Positions 51,406-61,800 of a stretch of DNA of 64,000 nucleotides are shown in pieces. The first letter of the stretch is position 1; every line of letters begins with the position of its first letter. The position numbers were made by a program, and so were the translations under genes. The notes under the pieces were generated by a model. It saw only the letters and a program-made list of their open reading frames with translations, was not told the DNA's origin and did not search any database. The DNA comes from an uncultured Oscillospiraceae bacterium (GTDB lineage Bacteria > Bacillota > Clostridia > Oscillospirales > Oscillospiraceae), in contig CAKTNP010000005.1 of NCBI GenBank assembly GCA_934589155.1, positions 1 through 64,000 on the forward strand. The letters are read 5' to 3'.

Positions 51406-52773
51406 TCAGGCGGCCGCCGGGGTCAGCCTGCGCTTTAGGCGCCGGGCCACCAACAGGTAGCCCACGATCTGGGCCAGCAGGGTCAGGATCCAGGAAATGG
51501 GGTAGGACACATACAGGCAGGAGAGGGTGTGATAGGCGGGGATCCGGAACACGGTGTAGATCCAGACCACACGCATGACACACACGCCCAGGACCGTAAT
51601 GATCAGAGGCTCCATGGAGGAACCCAGGCCCCGGAGGGCGCCGTTCATCACGTCCATGAGACCGCAGAGGAAATAGGGGGCGCAGACGAAGCTCATACGG
51701 GTAATGCCGTACTCAATGGCCTCGGCGGAGTCGGTGATGTAGATGGACAGCAGGGGGCGACCGAAATGGAAGGCGGCCAGGCCGGTGACAAGGCCCACCA
51801 GAGTGACCAGAAGCAGGTCGATGCCCACCACCTTATGGACCCGGTCCATTTTCCCGGCTCCCAGGTTCTGACCCACGAAGTTCAGGGTGGTTTGGTGGAA
51901 GGCGTTCATGGTGATGTACACGAAGCCCTCGATATTGCCTGCGGCGGCGTTGCCGGACATGACCAGGTCGCCGAAGGAGTTGATGGAGGACTGGATCAGC
52001 ACGTTGGAAATGGAGAACAGGGAGCCCTGAATCCCGGCGGGGACGCCGATCTTGATGATCTTCACCAGGGCGTCCTTATGAAAAGCCATGGCTTTAAGCT
52101 CAAACCGGCAGGCGTCGGTGCGCTTCATCAGGGCCATGACCGTCAGGATGGCGGAAATGGTCTGGGAAATAATGGTAGCCAGGGCCACGCCGGCCACGTC
52201 CATTTTCAGGACGATGACGAAAAACAGATTCAGGAACACGTTGACCACACCGGCTACGGTCAGATAGATGAGGGGGCTCTTGGTGTCGCCGGCGGCCCGC
52301 AGAATGGCAGCACCGAAGTTGTAGATCATGCTGGAGATCATGCCGCAGAAATAGATCCGCATATAGGTGGCGGACAGGGGCAGCACGTTGTCCGGGGTAT
52401 CCATAAGCTCCAGGAACCATCGGGCTCCGGCAACGCCCACCACGGTCAAAAAGGCGCCGCTGAGGAAAGCGGCGGGAATGGCAGTGTGGACCACACGGCG
52501 GACGGCATCGCTCTTTTTGGCACCCAGGAACTGGGCCACGGACACGCCGGCGCCCACGGACAGGCCGATGAATAAGTTGACGATCAGGTTGATCAGGGCG
52601 CCGGTGGCACCCACCGCCGCCACGGAGATGTTGCCGCAGTACTGTCCCACCACCACAAGATCGGCGGCGTTGAACAGCAGCTGCAGGATGCCGGTCAAAA
52701 TAATGGGGATGGTGTAGACCACGATCTTTTTCAGCAGCGGGCCTTCACACATATTTAAGGTATCGCCTTTCAA
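51406..52773 (-). CDS. MATE-family multidrug/sodium antiporter
   Basis: A 455-aa exporter with twelve predicted helices in two related halves. It starts (M)KGDTLNMCEGPLLKKIVVYTIPIILTGILQLLFNAAD, the usual opening of clostridial MATE proteins. The start is TTG 52773 with AAGGAG 9 bases upstream; a longer frame to 52950 has no ribosome site and overlaps the dlt-like operon's promoter. Later motifs VGQNLGAGKMDRV and LRGLGSSMEPL are typical. The transported compound is unknown. Confidence 0.88.
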   Translation of the reverse strand: MKGDTLNMCEGPLLKKIVVYTIPIILTGILQLLFNAADLVVVGQYCGNISVAAVGATGALINLIVNLFIGLSVGAGVSVAQFLGAKKSDAVRRVVHTAIPAAFLSGAFLTVVGVAGARWFLELMDTPDNVLPLSATYMRIYFCGMISSMIYNFGAAILRAAGDTKSPLIYLTVAGVVNVFLNLFFVIVLKMDVAGVALATIISQTISAILTVMALMKRTDACRFELKAMAFHKDALVKIIKIGVPAGIQGSLFSISNVLIQSSINSFGDLVMSGNAAAGNIEGFVYITMNAFHQTTLNFVGQNLGAGKMDRVHKVVGIDLLLVTLVGLVTGLAAFHFGRPLLSIYITDSAEAIEYGITRMSFVCAPYFLCGLMDVMNGALRGLGSSMEPLIITVLGVCVMRVVWIYTVFRIPAYHTLSCLYVSYPISWILTLLAQIVGYLLVARRLKRRLTPAAA

Positions 52774-52922
52774 AAAAATACGCTCCTTCTTTCCGTAATT
52801 CGGATTTATTTTCAGAACGAAGATACTATACTTGTTTTTTTGAAAAAATGCAACAGGTTTCCAGCGCAAAAACTGAAAAAGGTATGAAAAAGTTTGATTT
52901 TTTCGGAAAAGTTCTAGAAATG

Positions 52923-52951
52923 TTGCTTTTGTGTGGGGAATATGGTACAAT
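52923..52951 (+). promoter_or_regulatory. Promoter of the dlt-like operon
   Basis: TTGCTT, 17 bases, TACAAT. Its position rules out the in-frame ATG at 52950 as a start and supports the TTG at 52989. Confidence 0.75.
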
Positions 52952-52988
52952 GAATCAGAATTTGGTCAAAAGCCGGGAGGGGCTGCCG

Positions 52989-54578
52989 TTGTCTATTGTT
53001 TCCGCTTCATTTATACTGTTCCTGGCCGTGCTGACGGCGGTGTATTACCGGATCCCCAGGAGGGGGCAATGGGTGGTACTGCTGGCGGCAAGCGCTCTGT
53101 TTTACTGTGCGGCGGGCCTGCGGACGGCGGGCTATATCCTGCTGACAGCTCTGTCTACCTATGGGGCCGCCCTGTGGATCGACCGGGAGGCCCGGACCCA
53201 GAAGGCCCGCTTGGCCGCCGGGCGGGAGACTCTGAGCCGGGAGGAAAAGACTGCGCTGAAGAAACGATCGACTCGGAAAAAGCGGCGGATCATGGCGCTG
53301 GCCATGGTATTCAACTTTGGAATGCTTTGTGCGTTCAAGTATTTTCATTTTGCCCTGGCTCAGGTGAATCATCTTATCGGGGCCTTTGGCGGGCGAGAGA
53401 TCCTGGATACCTTCCAGATTCTGGTGCCTCTTGGGGTGTCCTTCTATACCTTCCAATCCATGGGATACCTGGCGGACGTGTATTGGGGAAAAGCTGAGGC
53501 CCAAGGAAATTTCGGAAAGCTCCTGCTGTTCGTGTCCTTCTTTCCCCAGATCACCCAGGGACCTATCAGCAGCTATTCGGAGCTGGCGGATCAGCTCTAT
53601 GCGCCCCACAGCTTTACCTATGAAAACTATGCCTGGGGTGCCCAGCGGATGGTCTGGGGCTATTTTAAGAAAATGGTGCTGGCCAACATGCTGGCCCCCT
53701 GGGTCAATGCCGTGTTTCAGAATTATGAGAGTTACGGCTCCCCGGCGGTGCTGGTGGGCATTTTCTGTTACAGTATGCAGATCTATGGAGACTTCTCCGG
53801 GTATATGGACATTATGTGCGGCCTGTGCCAGATCCTGGATATCCGGCTGACGGAGAACTTCGACCGGCCCTATTTCTCCAAATCCATTGCCGAGTACTGG
53901 CGGCGGTGGCACATGAGCCTGGGAACCTGGTTCAAGAATTACATCTATTATCCCATAGCCGTATCCGGCTGGAACAAAAAGATCGGGAAATGGGCCCAGA
54001 AAAAGCTGGGAAAGACCGTGGGCCGAACCCTGCCCGCTTCCATTGCCCTAGTGGCGGTTTGGCTGACCACGGGCCTGTGGCACGGAGCCAGCTGGGGCTA
54101 TATCGCCTGGGGCGGCGTCAACGGCCTGTTCATTATTTTCTCGTTGTGGATGGAGCCGGTGTATGCCAAAACGAAGAAGGCTCTGGGCATTCGGGAGGGC
54201 TCCGGCTGGTTCCGGGCTTTTCAGGTGATTCGGACCTTCCTACTGGTATCCTTTATTAAGGTCCTGCCGGAGGTGGGAGGACTGCGCCGGGGCCTGGGCC
54301 TGTGGAAACGGGCCTTTGCAGCCTGGAGCCTGCCCAAATCGGTGGGGGAGCTGTTCCCCTATGGCGTTACGAAAGAGCAGCTGTGTGTTGTGGCGGCAGC
54401 GGTGGGGCTGGTGTTCCTGACCAGCCTGTTCCAGCGAAGGGAGCCGGTCCGGGCCCGGTTCAACCGACTGCCTCTGGCAGCCCGTGCGGCGGTCTTAGGC
54501 ATTCTGCTGTTCTTAATCCTGTATTTCGGCGTTCCGGCCTCCGGCAGTGTGGGAGGGTTCTTGTATGCGCAATTTTAG
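52989..54578 (+). CDS. MBOAT-family acyltransferase (DltB-like)
   Basis: A 529-aa polytopic membrane protein with GVSFYTFQSMGYLADVYWG, YWRRWHMSLGTWFKNYIYYPI and the catalytic-histidine motif WLTTGLWHGASWGYI. It would pass an acyl group from a carrier protein to an extracellular polymer. A basic cytosolic loop (about 70-95, rich in Lys/Arg) is long for the family. The start is TTG 52989 with GGGAGG 8 bases upstream. It overlaps the next gene by 14 bases and heads a four-gene set B-D-A-C. Confidence 0.88.
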   Translation: MSIVSASFILFLAVLTAVYYRIPRRGQWVVLLAASALFYCAAGLRTAGYILLTALSTYGAALWIDREARTQKARLAAGRETLSREEKTALKKRSTRKKRRIMALAMVFNFGMLCAFKYFHFALAQVNHLIGAFGGREILDTFQILVPLGVSFYTFQSMGYLADVYWGKAEAQGNFGKLLLFVSFFPQITQGPISSYSELADQLYAPHSFTYENYAWGAQRMVWGYFKKMVLANMLAPWVNAVFQNYESYGSPAVLVGIFCYSMQIYGDFSGYMDIMCGLCQILDIRLTENFDRPYFSKSIAEYWRRWHMSLGTWFKNYIYYPIAVSGWNKKIGKWAQKKLGKTVGRTLPASIALVAVWLTTGLWHGASWGYIAWGGVNGLFIIFSLWMEPVYAKTKKALGIREGSGWFRAFQVIRTFLLVSFIKVLPEVGGLRRGLGLWKRAFAAWSLPKSVGELFPYGVTKEQLCVVAAAVGLVFLTSLFQRREPVRARFNRLPLAARAAVLGILLFLILYFGVPASGSVGGFLYAQF

Positions 54579-55599
54579 AAAGACGCTGATCTCCACCCTG
54601 GCTGTGCTGCTGTGCTTTGCTCTGCTGGTGGGGATTGCGGAATGGCCCTATTTTACAAAAGAAGGGTATTATTACCAGGACGCCAAGGTCCGGCGGCAGA
54701 TGGCAGGGTCCATTGACACTATCGTGTCCGGGGCCTCGCAGGGCCTTCGGGCCATTGACCCCAGGACGCTGGATGAGGTCCTGGGCTGCTCGGCCTATAA
54801 TTTAAGCTCCGTACTGGACACCATGAAGGGCCGGTATCAAATGCTGAAATATGAATTGGACCGGAATCCCGTGGATACGGTAATTTTGGAGCTGTCCTAC
54901 AATGCCCTGACCCGGGGCAACGGGACCACGGGCTATGAGGGAAATCTGTACCATCTGGGACGGATGGACAACGCATGGCAGTACCTGTCCTTCTTTATCA
55001 TGGACGTGAGGCCCGAGGACTACGTGCAGACCCTGTATGACACCGTGAACCGGGGCATTACGGTCTGGAAGCAGATGGCGACCGGGACTCTGACCCGGCC
55101 GGTGCAGTATGAGACCCACGGCTTTGTGCCTTGCGCCACGGCTACGGCCCAACCGGAGCCGGAGGAATACCCGGCCCTTTATCACACCAAGGAGTTGGAC
55201 CTGGACAAAAACGAGGAGGATCTGAAGTGGCTGACCAGGACTCTGGAGCTGTGCCGGGAGCGGAACATTCGGGTGATCCTGGTTACGACGCCGGTATCTG
55301 AGGGGCGGCTGTGGGAGTACGACGGATACGACACGGTGCGGTCCTGGTACCGGGAACTGAGCGAGGCATGGGGCCTTTCGTTTTACGACTTCAACCTATA
55401 TAAGGATAAGGTGAGCCATTACCCGGAGGATACCTCATTCTATGACAAGGGCCATATGAGTCTGGAGGGAGCGGAGGTGTTTTCCCGGGATCTTGCGGAG
55501 GTCCTGGACAGGGCCGACCGGGGAGAGGATGCGGACGGACTGTTCTACGACAGCTATGAGGAAGCCATCCGAGAAAGATGGGAGGCGCTGGGCAAATGA
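54565..55599 (+). CDS. DltD-like membrane-anchored SGNH protein
   Basis: A 344-aa protein with one N-terminal membrane helix (about 8-26) and an extracellular domain. The block I nucleophile region is TIVSGASQGLRAIDP, ELSYNALTRG follows, and the Asp/His pair is in SFYDKGHMSLEGA. The serine motif is GASQ rather than GDS, as in DltD (GSSE-like). It would receive the acyl group from the MBOAT protein and hand it to the polymer. ATG 54565 with GGGAGGG lies inside the previous gene's end; the 3' end overlaps the ligase by ATGA. Confidence 0.83.
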   Translation: MRNFRKTLISTLAVLLCFALLVGIAEWPYFTKEGYYYQDAKVRRQMAGSIDTIVSGASQGLRAIDPRTLDEVLGCSAYNLSSVLDTMKGRYQMLKYELDRNPVDTVILELSYNALTRGNGTTGYEGNLYHLGRMDNAWQYLSFFIMDVRPEDYVQTLYDTVNRGITVWKQMATGTLTRPVQYETHGFVPCATATAQPEPEEYPALYHTKELDLDKNEEDLKWLTRTLELCRERNIRVILVTTPVSEGRLWEYDGYDTVRSWYRELSEAWGLSFYDFNLYKDKVSHYPEDTSFYDKGHMSLEGAEVFSRDLAEVLDRADRGEDADGLFYDSYEEAIRERWEALGK

Positions 55600-57095
55600 A
55601 CTCCGTATTGGAATATTTGACCGCGGCGGCGGAACGCTGCCCGGAGAAAACCGCCTTTTCAGACGGAACGGTTAGCCTGACTTATGGTCAGGTGCTGGAC
55701 CAGGTCCGGACCGTGGGAGCCTGGGTGGCCGGGAATGTAGCCGCGGGGAGCCCCGTGGGGGTGTGGGCCCGGCGGACGGTATATACGCCGGTGCTGTTCT
55801 TGGGGACCGTCCTGGGGGGCTGCTTTTATGTGCCTCTGGATCCCGGCCTGCCTGGGCCGAAGCTTGGGAAGATCCTGACCCACTGCGCACCCCCGGTGAT
55901 CCTGGCGGAGGAGGAGCCGGAGCTGCCGGAGGGGCTGGCCTACTCCGGATCCGTGGTGACCCTGGGTAAGATCGGCGGCCAGGCCCAGGGCCTTCCCTGC
56001 CCGAAAGACGGTGAGGATCCCCAGGCCCCTCTGTACCTCATTTATACCTCCGGCTCCACGGGAGAGCCCAAGGGCGTCCTGAAGAGCCACGGCTCCGTTA
56101 TCAGTTTTTTGGAGGCTTACGAAAAGACCTTCGGCTTCTCCACGGAGGAGGTCATCGGCAATCAGAATCCATTCTGCTTTGACGCCTCCGCCAAGGACCT
56201 GTACCTGACCCTGTATCTGGGGGCCAGAATGGAGATACTGGATACTACTCTGTTCTCCTTCCCGGTACGACTGGTGGAAGAAATGAACCGCCGGGGAGTG
56301 ACCTTCATCAGCTGGGTGCCTTCGGCCCTGTCCATCGTCAGTCAGCTGGGGACCTTTCGGGAGATCCTGCCCGCCACCCTGCGGCGGGTGTTCTTTGTGG
56401 GAGAGGTTTTTCCCATGAAACAGCTGAACCGCTGGCGGCAGGCACTGCCCCAGGTCCAGTTTGTGAACCTATACGGGCAGTCGGAGCTGGCGGGGATCTG
56501 CTGTTATTATGAGGTCCGGGGGGATTACGCAGACACCGACAGTCTGCCCATGGGAAGGCCCCTGTGCAACAGCCGGATCTATCTGTGCAGGGACGGCAAG
56601 GTGATCCGGGAGCCGGGGATCCTGGGGGAGCTCTATGTGGCATCGCCGGCTTTGGCGTTGGAATACTATCGGGACCCGGAGAAAACGGCAGCGGCGTTTC
56701 AAACTCTGGAGCTGGAGCCCGGCAGACCGGAGCGGGTGTTCCGCACCGGGGATCTGGCCCAGTACCGATCCGACGGACTGCTGGTTTTCGGTGCCCGGAG
56801 AGACCACCAGATCAAGCATATGGGCCACCGGATCGAGCTGGGAGAGATCGAGGCGGCAGCGGGGGCCCTGGAGGATGTGGTCCGGTGCTGCTGTATCTAT
56901 GATGGGGAGCGGTCCAAAATCGTGCTGTTCTGCCAGCTGACGCCGGGGTCCTGCATGAACAATCGGGATATTCTGCATAAATTAAAGGAACAGCTTGCAG
57001 GCTACATGGTGCCGAATCGGGTCCGGATTTTGCCGGAGATCCCGCTGAACCCCAACGGAAAGATCGATCGGCCCGCATTGGCCGGCCGTTTATAA
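55596..57095 (+). CDS. DltA-like carrier-protein ligase (AMP-forming)
   Basis: A 499-aa adenylation enzyme of the DltA/NRPS class. The P-loop is LIYTSGSTGEPKGVLKSH, A5 is NLYGQSELAGICCYYEV, the hinge is GRRDHQIKHMGHRIELGEIE, and the A10 lysine lies in LNPNGKIDRPAL. It loads an amino or carboxylic acid onto the small carrier protein encoded next. The DltA pocket for D-alanine cannot be confirmed by eye; the FCFDASAKDLYLTL segment resembles the D-Ala class. Translation is coupled to the SGNH gene. Confidence 0.87.
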   Translation: MNSVLEYLTAAAERCPEKTAFSDGTVSLTYGQVLDQVRTVGAWVAGNVAAGSPVGVWARRTVYTPVLFLGTVLGGCFYVPLDPGLPGPKLGKILTHCAPPVILAEEEPELPEGLAYSGSVVTLGKIGGQAQGLPCPKDGEDPQAPLYLIYTSGSTGEPKGVLKSHGSVISFLEAYEKTFGFSTEEVIGNQNPFCFDASAKDLYLTLYLGARMEILDTTLFSFPVRLVEEMNRRGVTFISWVPSALSIVSQLGTFREILPATLRRVFFVGEVFPMKQLNRWRQALPQVQFVNLYGQSELAGICCYYEVRGDYADTDSLPMGRPLCNSRIYLCRDGKVIREPGILGELYVASPALALEYYRDPEKTAAAFQTLELEPGRPERVFRTGDLAQYRSDGLLVFGARRDHQIKHMGHRIELGEIEAAAGALEDVVRCCCIYDGERSKIVLFCQLTPGSCMNNRDILHKLKEQLAGYMVPNRVRILPEIPLNPNGKIDRPALAGRL

Positions 57096-57125
57096 GTCGG
57101 GGAATACCGGAAAGAAGGTGAAAAT

Positions 57126-57356
57126 ATGGACGAATTGATGGATATACTCAATGAGATCGATCCGGATGTGGACTATGAGACGGAGACCCGGCTCATCGAT
57201 GATAAGGTGCTGGACTCCTTCAGCATCGTGTCCTTGGTGTCGGAGATCTCCGACGCCTTTGACATTGAAATCAGTCCCAAGTATCTGGTGCCGGAGAATT
57301 TTAACAGCGCCGAGGCTATGTGGGATATGATCCAAAGGATCCGGGAGGAGGAGTGA
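57126..57356 (+). CDS. DltC-like acyl carrier protein
   Basis: A 76-aa acidic carrier. The phosphopantetheine serine is Ser31 in KVLDSFSIVSLVSEI; the usual DSL motif is DSF here, as in some DltC proteins. AAGAAGG lies before the ATG. It would carry the activated residue from the ligase to the MBOAT protein, and closes the operon before an 18-bp terminator. Confidence 0.88.
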   Translation: MDELMDILNEIDPDVDYETETRLIDDKVLDSFSIVSLVSEISDAFDIEISPKYLVPENFNSAEAMWDMIQRIREEE

Positions 57357-57377
57357 GCTTTCCGGAGAGCGAAATAT

Positions 57378-57422
57378 GCCCCAGCCGCCGGGACCAACGG
57401 GTCCCGGCGGCTGGGGCTTTTT
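57378..57422 (+). terminator. Terminator of the dlt-like operon
   Basis: A perfect 18-bp stem (57378-57395 with 57400-57417), loop AACG, then TTTTT. Confidence 0.95.
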
Positions 57423-57609
57423 GCGGCAGGAGAGGGGAAAGAGCGGCGGAGCGGAGGGGCCTGGCCCTGCGGCAGAGTGGAGCTTTTGGCTGTCCGAGAG
57501 GGAGAAGAGCCGGGGCGGGGCAGGACTCATCGATTGAATAATACTTCACATTAAAAGATAGAGACAATTTGTATCTCACAGAAACATGAAATCCACAAAA
57601 GACATCGAT

Positions 57610-57628
57610 TTATATATATATATATATA
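57610..57628. repeat. (TA) dinucleotide repeat
   Basis: About nine TA units in an AT-rich upstream block. Its length could vary by slippage. Confidence 0.7.
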
Positions 57629-57709
57629 AAGAAGCAAAAGTCGCAAAGATAAAAGAAAAACAAAAAGGAATAAAATGGAAAAAATTATGCAGGATGGGCC
57701 CGGTACCCC

Positions 57710-57738
57710 TTGCATTTCTATGCACGATGTGGCATAAT
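57710..57738 (+). promoter_or_regulatory. Promoter of the cohesin-SLH/protease pair
   Basis: TTGCAT, 17 bases, CATAAT, 69 bases before the ATG. Confidence 0.55.
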
Positions 57739-57807
57739 GAACCCCGTAAATTCATAGTTCGTTAACACTTTAGTGTGATAGCGGGCAAAGGAAAGGATGC
57801 GAATACA

Positions 57808-58812
57808 ATGAGAAAGAAACTGACTGCACTGCTGCTGGCCTGCCTGCTGCTGGTCGGCATGGTGCTGCCGGTATCCGCCGCGGAAACCCCGGTGCTTTAC
57901 GGCACCGTGGAAGCCATGGGCGGTACGGTAACAGTCACGATCCGTCTCAAAGGCGGCGCCGATGTGGGCAGCGGGGCTTTCAGCCTCAGCTACGACACGT
58001 CGCTGACCCTTGAGAAGGCGGAAAAGGGCTACAGCCTCTCCGCCGTGAACACCAAGCAGCCCGGCAAGATCCAGTGCAACTGGGTCGGCACCGTGGGAGA
58101 GAAGGACCAGACGGTCTTGACCCTGACCTTTACGAAGGCTGCCAAAAAGGACTATGTATTCCACGTGACCGGCGCCAAGGTGGCGGCCAAGGAATACAAC
58201 TCCACCCAGATCAAGGACTTTGACCTGAAGCTCCAAGGCGGCAGCACCTGCCCCGCTGAAGCCTATAAGGATGTGGACCTGGACAGCTGGTATCATGACG
58301 CCGTGGACTATGTGCTGGAGAACAACCTGATGGTGGGCACCAGCGCCACCACGTTTGCGCCCAACGTTCCCCTGACCCGTGCCATGGTGGTGACCATTAT
58401 GGGCCGGGCCGCCGGGATCAAGGCCGCCGATTACACCGGCACCAGCTTCAAGGATGTGGAAGAGGGCGACTGGTACGCTCCCTATGTCCAGTGGGGCAGC
58501 AAGCAGGGCCTGGTGGCCGGCTATGCCGACGGCACCTTCAAGCCCAATCAGAACGTGACCCGTGAGGAAATGGTTTCTCTGCTGTACCGCTTCTGGATGA
58601 GCCAGGGCCACGTGTATAAGACCAATACCGATGTGCTGAAGGGCTTCAAGGACGCCGACATGGTGGCCTCCTGGTCCGAGAGCGCCATGTGCTGGGCCGT
58701 GGAGAACGGCGTGGTCAGCGGCGTCGGCGGCGGGAAGCTGAATCCCAAGGGTCAGGCCACCCGTGCCCAGTTTGCGCGGATCATGATGGTCTATCTGGAA
58801 AAACTCGCCTGA
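57808..58812 (+). CDS. Cohesin-like and S-layer-homology surface protein
   Basis: A 334-aa secreted protein. A signal peptide (about 1-25, ending VSAAE) precedes a cohesin-like beta-sandwich (about 27-135: GGTVTVTIRLKGG, GAFSLSYDTSLTLEKAE, TVLTLTFTKAA). Three SLH repeats follow (FKDV-type motifs at AYKDVDLDSWYHDAVDYV, SFKDVEEGDWYAPYVQWG, GFKDADMVASWSESAMCWA). The SLH part binds cell-wall polymers, so the cohesin-like domain is displayed. The next gene, 18 bases on, encodes a protease with a dockerin, suggesting a docking partner. ATG 57808 follows AAAGGA. Confidence 0.85.
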   Translation: MRKKLTALLLACLLLVGMVLPVSAAETPVLYGTVEAMGGTVTVTIRLKGGADVGSGAFSLSYDTSLTLEKAEKGYSLSAVNTKQPGKIQCNWVGTVGEKDQTVLTLTFTKAAKKDYVFHVTGAKVAAKEYNSTQIKDFDLKLQGGSTCPAEAYKDVDLDSWYHDAVDYVLENNLMVGTSATTFAPNVPLTRAMVVTIMGRAAGIKAADYTGTSFKDVEEGDWYAPYVQWGSKQGLVAGYADGTFKPNQNVTREEMVSLLYRFWMSQGHVYKTNTDVLKGFKDADMVASWSESAMCWAVENGVVSGVGGGKLNPKGQATRAQFARIMMVYLEKLA

Positions 58813-58830
58813 AAGGAGCAAAGATAGCGT

Positions 58831-61800
58831 ATGAAAAAGAATATGAAACGGCTGGTCTCCCTGCTCCTGGTCCTGTGCATGGTGGTGGGCCTCATGAGCG
58901 GCCTGGGCGTCATGGCAGACGAGACCCAGGACCTGAACTATGAGCAGATCGACAGCGACAGCGTAAAGCTGTTCCAGCAGGATGAGGCCCGGGGCACCGA
59001 CGCGGAGGAGGAAGTTCCCTACGCCGATACGGACATGGTCCGTGCCTTTGTGGTCATGGAAGGCAAGCCCGTGCTGCAGCAGGGCTTCAGCACCGAGGGC
59101 ATTGCCTACAACACTGCGGCTATGGCCGCAGCCCAGACCCTGAAGGCGAAGCAGGCCGTTGTGGCGGCCCAGATCTCCTCCAAGATCCTGGACGGTGAAA
59201 AGCTGAACATTCACTGGAACCTGACCCTGGCGGCCAACGCCATGTCCGTGGAGCTGCCCTATGGCAAGCTGGCCGAGACGGCCCAGCTCCCCGGCGTCAA
59301 GGACGTGTTCCTGGTGCCCCAGTATGAGCTGGATCCCCGGGAAGAGGCGGATCTCAACACCATCTCCTCCGGCACCATGGTGGGCAGCTACAACACCTGG
59401 TTGGAGGGCTACACCGGCGCCGGCAGCCGGATCGCCGTTATCGATACCGGTATCGACAGCGACCACCCCTCCTTTAACGGCGACGCCTTCGACTACAGCC
59501 TGAAGGTCACCGCCACCAAGAACGACAAGAAGGTCTCCGACTACAACCTGCTGACCGCTTCCGAGATCAGCGATCTGCTGCCGAAGCTCCACGCCGCCGA
59601 GCGGATGGAGGGCCTCACCGGCCGGGACCTGTACGTCAACGACAAGATCGCCTACGGTTTCAACTACATTGATTCCGATCTGGACATCACTCACGACAAC
59701 GACGGCTCCAGCGACCACGGCACCCACGTTTCCGGTATCGCCACCGCAAACCGCTACGTGAAGCAGGCCGACGGCACCTATGCCTACGCCGACAACGGCG
59801 TTGTGGGTATTGCCCCCGACGCCCAGCTGCTGACCATGAAGGTCTTCGGTAAGGGCGGCGGCGCCTTTGCCGACGACTACATCGCCGCCATTGAGGACGC
59901 CATCATCCTGGGCTGCGACAGCGTGAACCTGTCCCTGGGTTCCGCTGCCGTAGGCTTTACCACCACCGGCGAGGAGTACTTCGACGGCGTCATGGACGCA
60001 CTGTCCGAGTCTGACACCGTGGTCACCATCTCTGCCGGCAACTCCGGCAACTGGGCTGAGTATACCCCCAACGGTTACCTCTATGCCGAGGATGCCAATA
60101 CCGACCGTGTGGGTTCCCCCGGCGCCTATGAGAACGCCCTGACCGTGGCCAGTGTGGACAACACCGGCAACACCGCGGCCTACTTCTCCGTGGGCGAGGG
60201 CAAGTATACCTACGCCGACGGCGCAGGCAAGAACTTTGCAGGCGGCGCCACCTGCAAGAGCGCCGCGTTCACCACTCTGGACAAGAGCGAGAACAAGACC
60301 GGCACCGAGTACGACTATGTGTTCATCGGCGATCCCACCGATCCCGACGATACCGTGAAATACGGCGGCGCTAAGACCGACTTCAACGGCACTGCCGGTA
60401 AGATCGTCTTTGTCTCCCGGGGCAACGGCGTTGCCTTCACCGACAAGCAGAACTACGCTTATCTCGCCAAGGCGGCCGCCATTGTTGTTTATAATAATGT
60501 AGACGGCTACGATGCCATCTATGCGGCCTGCGAGAAGTCAACTCCCTTCATCACCATCCACAAGAACCAGATGGAGGCCATCCTGGCCGCATCCTCCAAG
60601 GATGCGAACGGCGTCTGGGGCGGCAAACTGACGGTCTACGGCTCCGGCGTGTACACCGACACCAATGCCACCGGCGGCGTGATCACCATGAGCGATTTCA
60701 GCTCCTGGGGCGTGCCCGGTGACCTGAGCCTGAAGCCCGAGATCGCGGCTCCCGGCGGCAATATCTATTCCAGCGTTACCGACGGCAAGTATGACGTCAA
60801 CAGCGGTACCTCCATGGCGGCTCCCTCCGTAGCCGGTCAGGCCGCAGTGGTGGCACAATACATCAAGGAAAACGGCCTGGCCGAAAAGACGGGCATGACC
60901 GTCCGGGCCCTGGCCCAGAGCCTGATGATGGGCACCGCCACGCCCGTGATGGATCCCGAGATGGAGAGCGTGGAGTATTCTCCCCGGCGGCAGGGCTCTG
61001 GCCTGGCCAACGTGGAAAACGCCGTGAACACCCCCACCTACGTGACCGTGAACGGCTATGAGGACGGCAAGGTCAAGATGGAGTTCGGCGACGATCCCGA
61101 CCGGGAGGGCACCTACAGCTTTTCCTTCCAGGTCCACAACATGACCGACAAAGCCGTGACCTACAAGATGAGCGGCAGCATGCTGGCACCCTATGTGTTC
61201 GAGAATGAGGGTACCAAGTATATTGCCACCAGCGACATCAACATTGACGGCGACTTCGCCTTTGTTTCCGGCAATTCCGGCTTCGATCCCAACGGCGACG
61301 GCAAGCTGGATACCGGCGATGTGATGGCCATCCTGAACTACGCCGTGGATCAGGCCCAGCTGGAGGATCCCGAGAGCGCGGACTTCAACGGCGACGGCGT
61401 TACCGATGAGGTGGACGCCCAGATCCTGAACGACATCCTGAACGGCGGCAGCTACAACGGCATCACCCTGGAGATCCTGAAGGGCGTGAACACCGTGACC
61501 GTGCCCGCCAACGGCACCGCTTCCGTGACCGTGACCATGAGCCTCAGCGAGGACGGCCGGGCCTACATGGAAGAGAACTTCGTCAACGGCAACTACGTGG
61601 AAGGCTATGTGTACCTGGACGCCGTGGCCGACGCCGAGGGCAAGGTGGCTGTGTCCCAGTCCATCCCCTTCCTGGCCTACTACGGCAACTGGACCGATCC
61701 GTCCATGTTCGACAACTTCGTCTATGCCGAGGATGTGTACAACGCCGACGCCCATAAGTACATGTCCCAGAACGTGGTCAACTACTACAACCTGAAGAAG

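Larger units (their letters stand above)
57357..57807. other. Intergenic region, 450 bases
   Basis: Holds the operon terminator, an AT-rich block with a (TA) repeat at 57610-57628, and the promoter of the surface-protein pair. No gene is supported. Confidence 0.6.
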
